Position numbers and translations under genes: made by a program
Shown: positions 63,804 through 64,000 of the stretch, one piece after another
Layout of the letters: each line of letters starts with the position of its first letter
Numbering within the stretch: the stretch's first letter is position 1
Origin: Chlorobium sp.
Lineage (GTDB): Bacteria; Bacteroidota; Chlorobiia; Chlorobiales; Chlorobiaceae
Assembly (NCBI GenBank): GCA_028277225.1
Contig: JANQHB010000069.1
Location: 62,001-126,000, forward strand
Length of the DNA: 64,000 nucleotides
Direction: 5' to 3'
The notes under the pieces: generated by a model
What the model was told of the DNA's origin: nothing
The model's input: only the letters and a program-made list of their open reading frames with translations
Database searches by the model: none

Positions 63804-64000
63804 CTCTGAATCTCCTTCAGCTTGATCGACATTTGCTTCCGCACCTCGACCAACTCCTTTTCGAGCTGTTCGATTTCCCGCTGTACCGCATCGATATCGA
63901 TTTCCTCTTCCTCCTCAAAGGTATCGACGTACCGGGGAATATTGAGGTTGAAGTCGTTTTCCTCTATCTCTTCAACATCCGCAACATGCGCGTATTTCTC
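63800..64000 (-). CDS. hsdM: Type I restriction enzyme M subunit, C-terminus only
   Basis: The minus strand at the window edge encodes 66 residues and a stop at 63800. They read EKYAHVADVEEIEENDFNLN, continue IPRYVDTFEEEEEIDID, and end in a charged coiled helix. NxNIPRYVDTFEEEE is the usual C-terminal sequence of HsdM methyltransferases. The catalytic domain lies beyond the window. The stop overlaps the KilA-N start by 4 bases. Confidence 0.9.
   Translation of the reverse strand, partial: EKYAHVADVEEIEENDFNLNIPRYVDTFEEEEEIDIDAVQREIEQLEKELVEVRKQMSIKLKEIQR

Noticed and set aside
1..64000. CRISPR arrays or complete insertion sequences
   Set aside because: No regularly spaced direct repeats and no inverted-repeat-bounded transposase were seen; only the RAYT gene and palindromes.

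Overview
The window looks like a chromosome segment of a green sulfur bacterium (Chlorobiota, Chlorobium/Prosthecochloris type). This is an inference from the gene families present (an ArsA ATPase with an HSP20-like tail, a half-length ClpB, a Rieske/glutamate-synthase fusion, GlgE plus a TreS-maltokinase fusion) and from mid-range base composition. No marker such as 16S rRNA is present. No tRNA, rRNA or CRISPR array was recognised.

Layout. 1-3.3 kb: pentapeptide-repeat protein, small unknowns, ArsA-like ATPase and an RlpA-like lipoprotein with a clear terminator. 3.3-14.05 kb (minus strand): a tightly packed, translationally coupled lipid or polyketide-like cluster. It holds a dehydratase, a half-length ketosynthase lacking the usual Cys, ACP, FabF-type ketosynthase, ketoreductase, a FabL-type enoyl reductase, a Lol/MacB-like ABC transporter, a KAS III/type III PKS-like protein with two altered catalytic positions, a LolA-like periplasmic protein and an outer-membrane barrel. 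A CPxCG protein and AcpS lie just upstream. The set is self-contained: load an ACP, elongate, reduce, release or transfer, and export to the outer membrane.

14-24.5 kb: an AT-rich block with long non-coding stretches. It carries two cyanophycin-synthetase-like ATP-grasp proteins whose C-terminal Mur-ligase domain is degenerate, a methyltransferase-like protein, a D-Ala-D-Ala-ligase-like ATP-grasp protein, a nucleoside-phosphorylase-like protein and an SDR. It looks like an undescribed amide or peptide ligation locus, probably acquired by transfer.

24.5-39.9 kb is mostly housekeeping: lipoprotein, MnmE, SDR, MazG, small proteins, P-type Ca2+ ATPase, TreS-maltokinase, GlgE, prfB with a canonical programmed frameshift, metallophosphoesterase and an M23 peptidase. 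39.9-47.7 kb is accessory: a PIN-domain toxin-antitoxin pair, DUF1801, BioF2-type acetyltransferase, DUF169, SdpI, radical SAM, two GNATs, a thioesterase, a lipocalin-like protein, and two related fragments of a methyltransferase. 47.8-57.1 kb: XseB, GatB, SYLF protein, ClpB half, Rieske-GltB fusion, two von Willebrand (Bat-like) proteins and a YgjP-like metallopeptidase.

56.4-64 kb is a type I restriction-modification operon (hsdM C-terminus, KilA-N gene, mini-ORF, hsdS, RAYT transposase, core-deleted Fic gene, truncated RhuM gene, hsdR). Most junctions overlap by a few bases. The RAYT gene carries REP-like palindromes inside its own reading frame.
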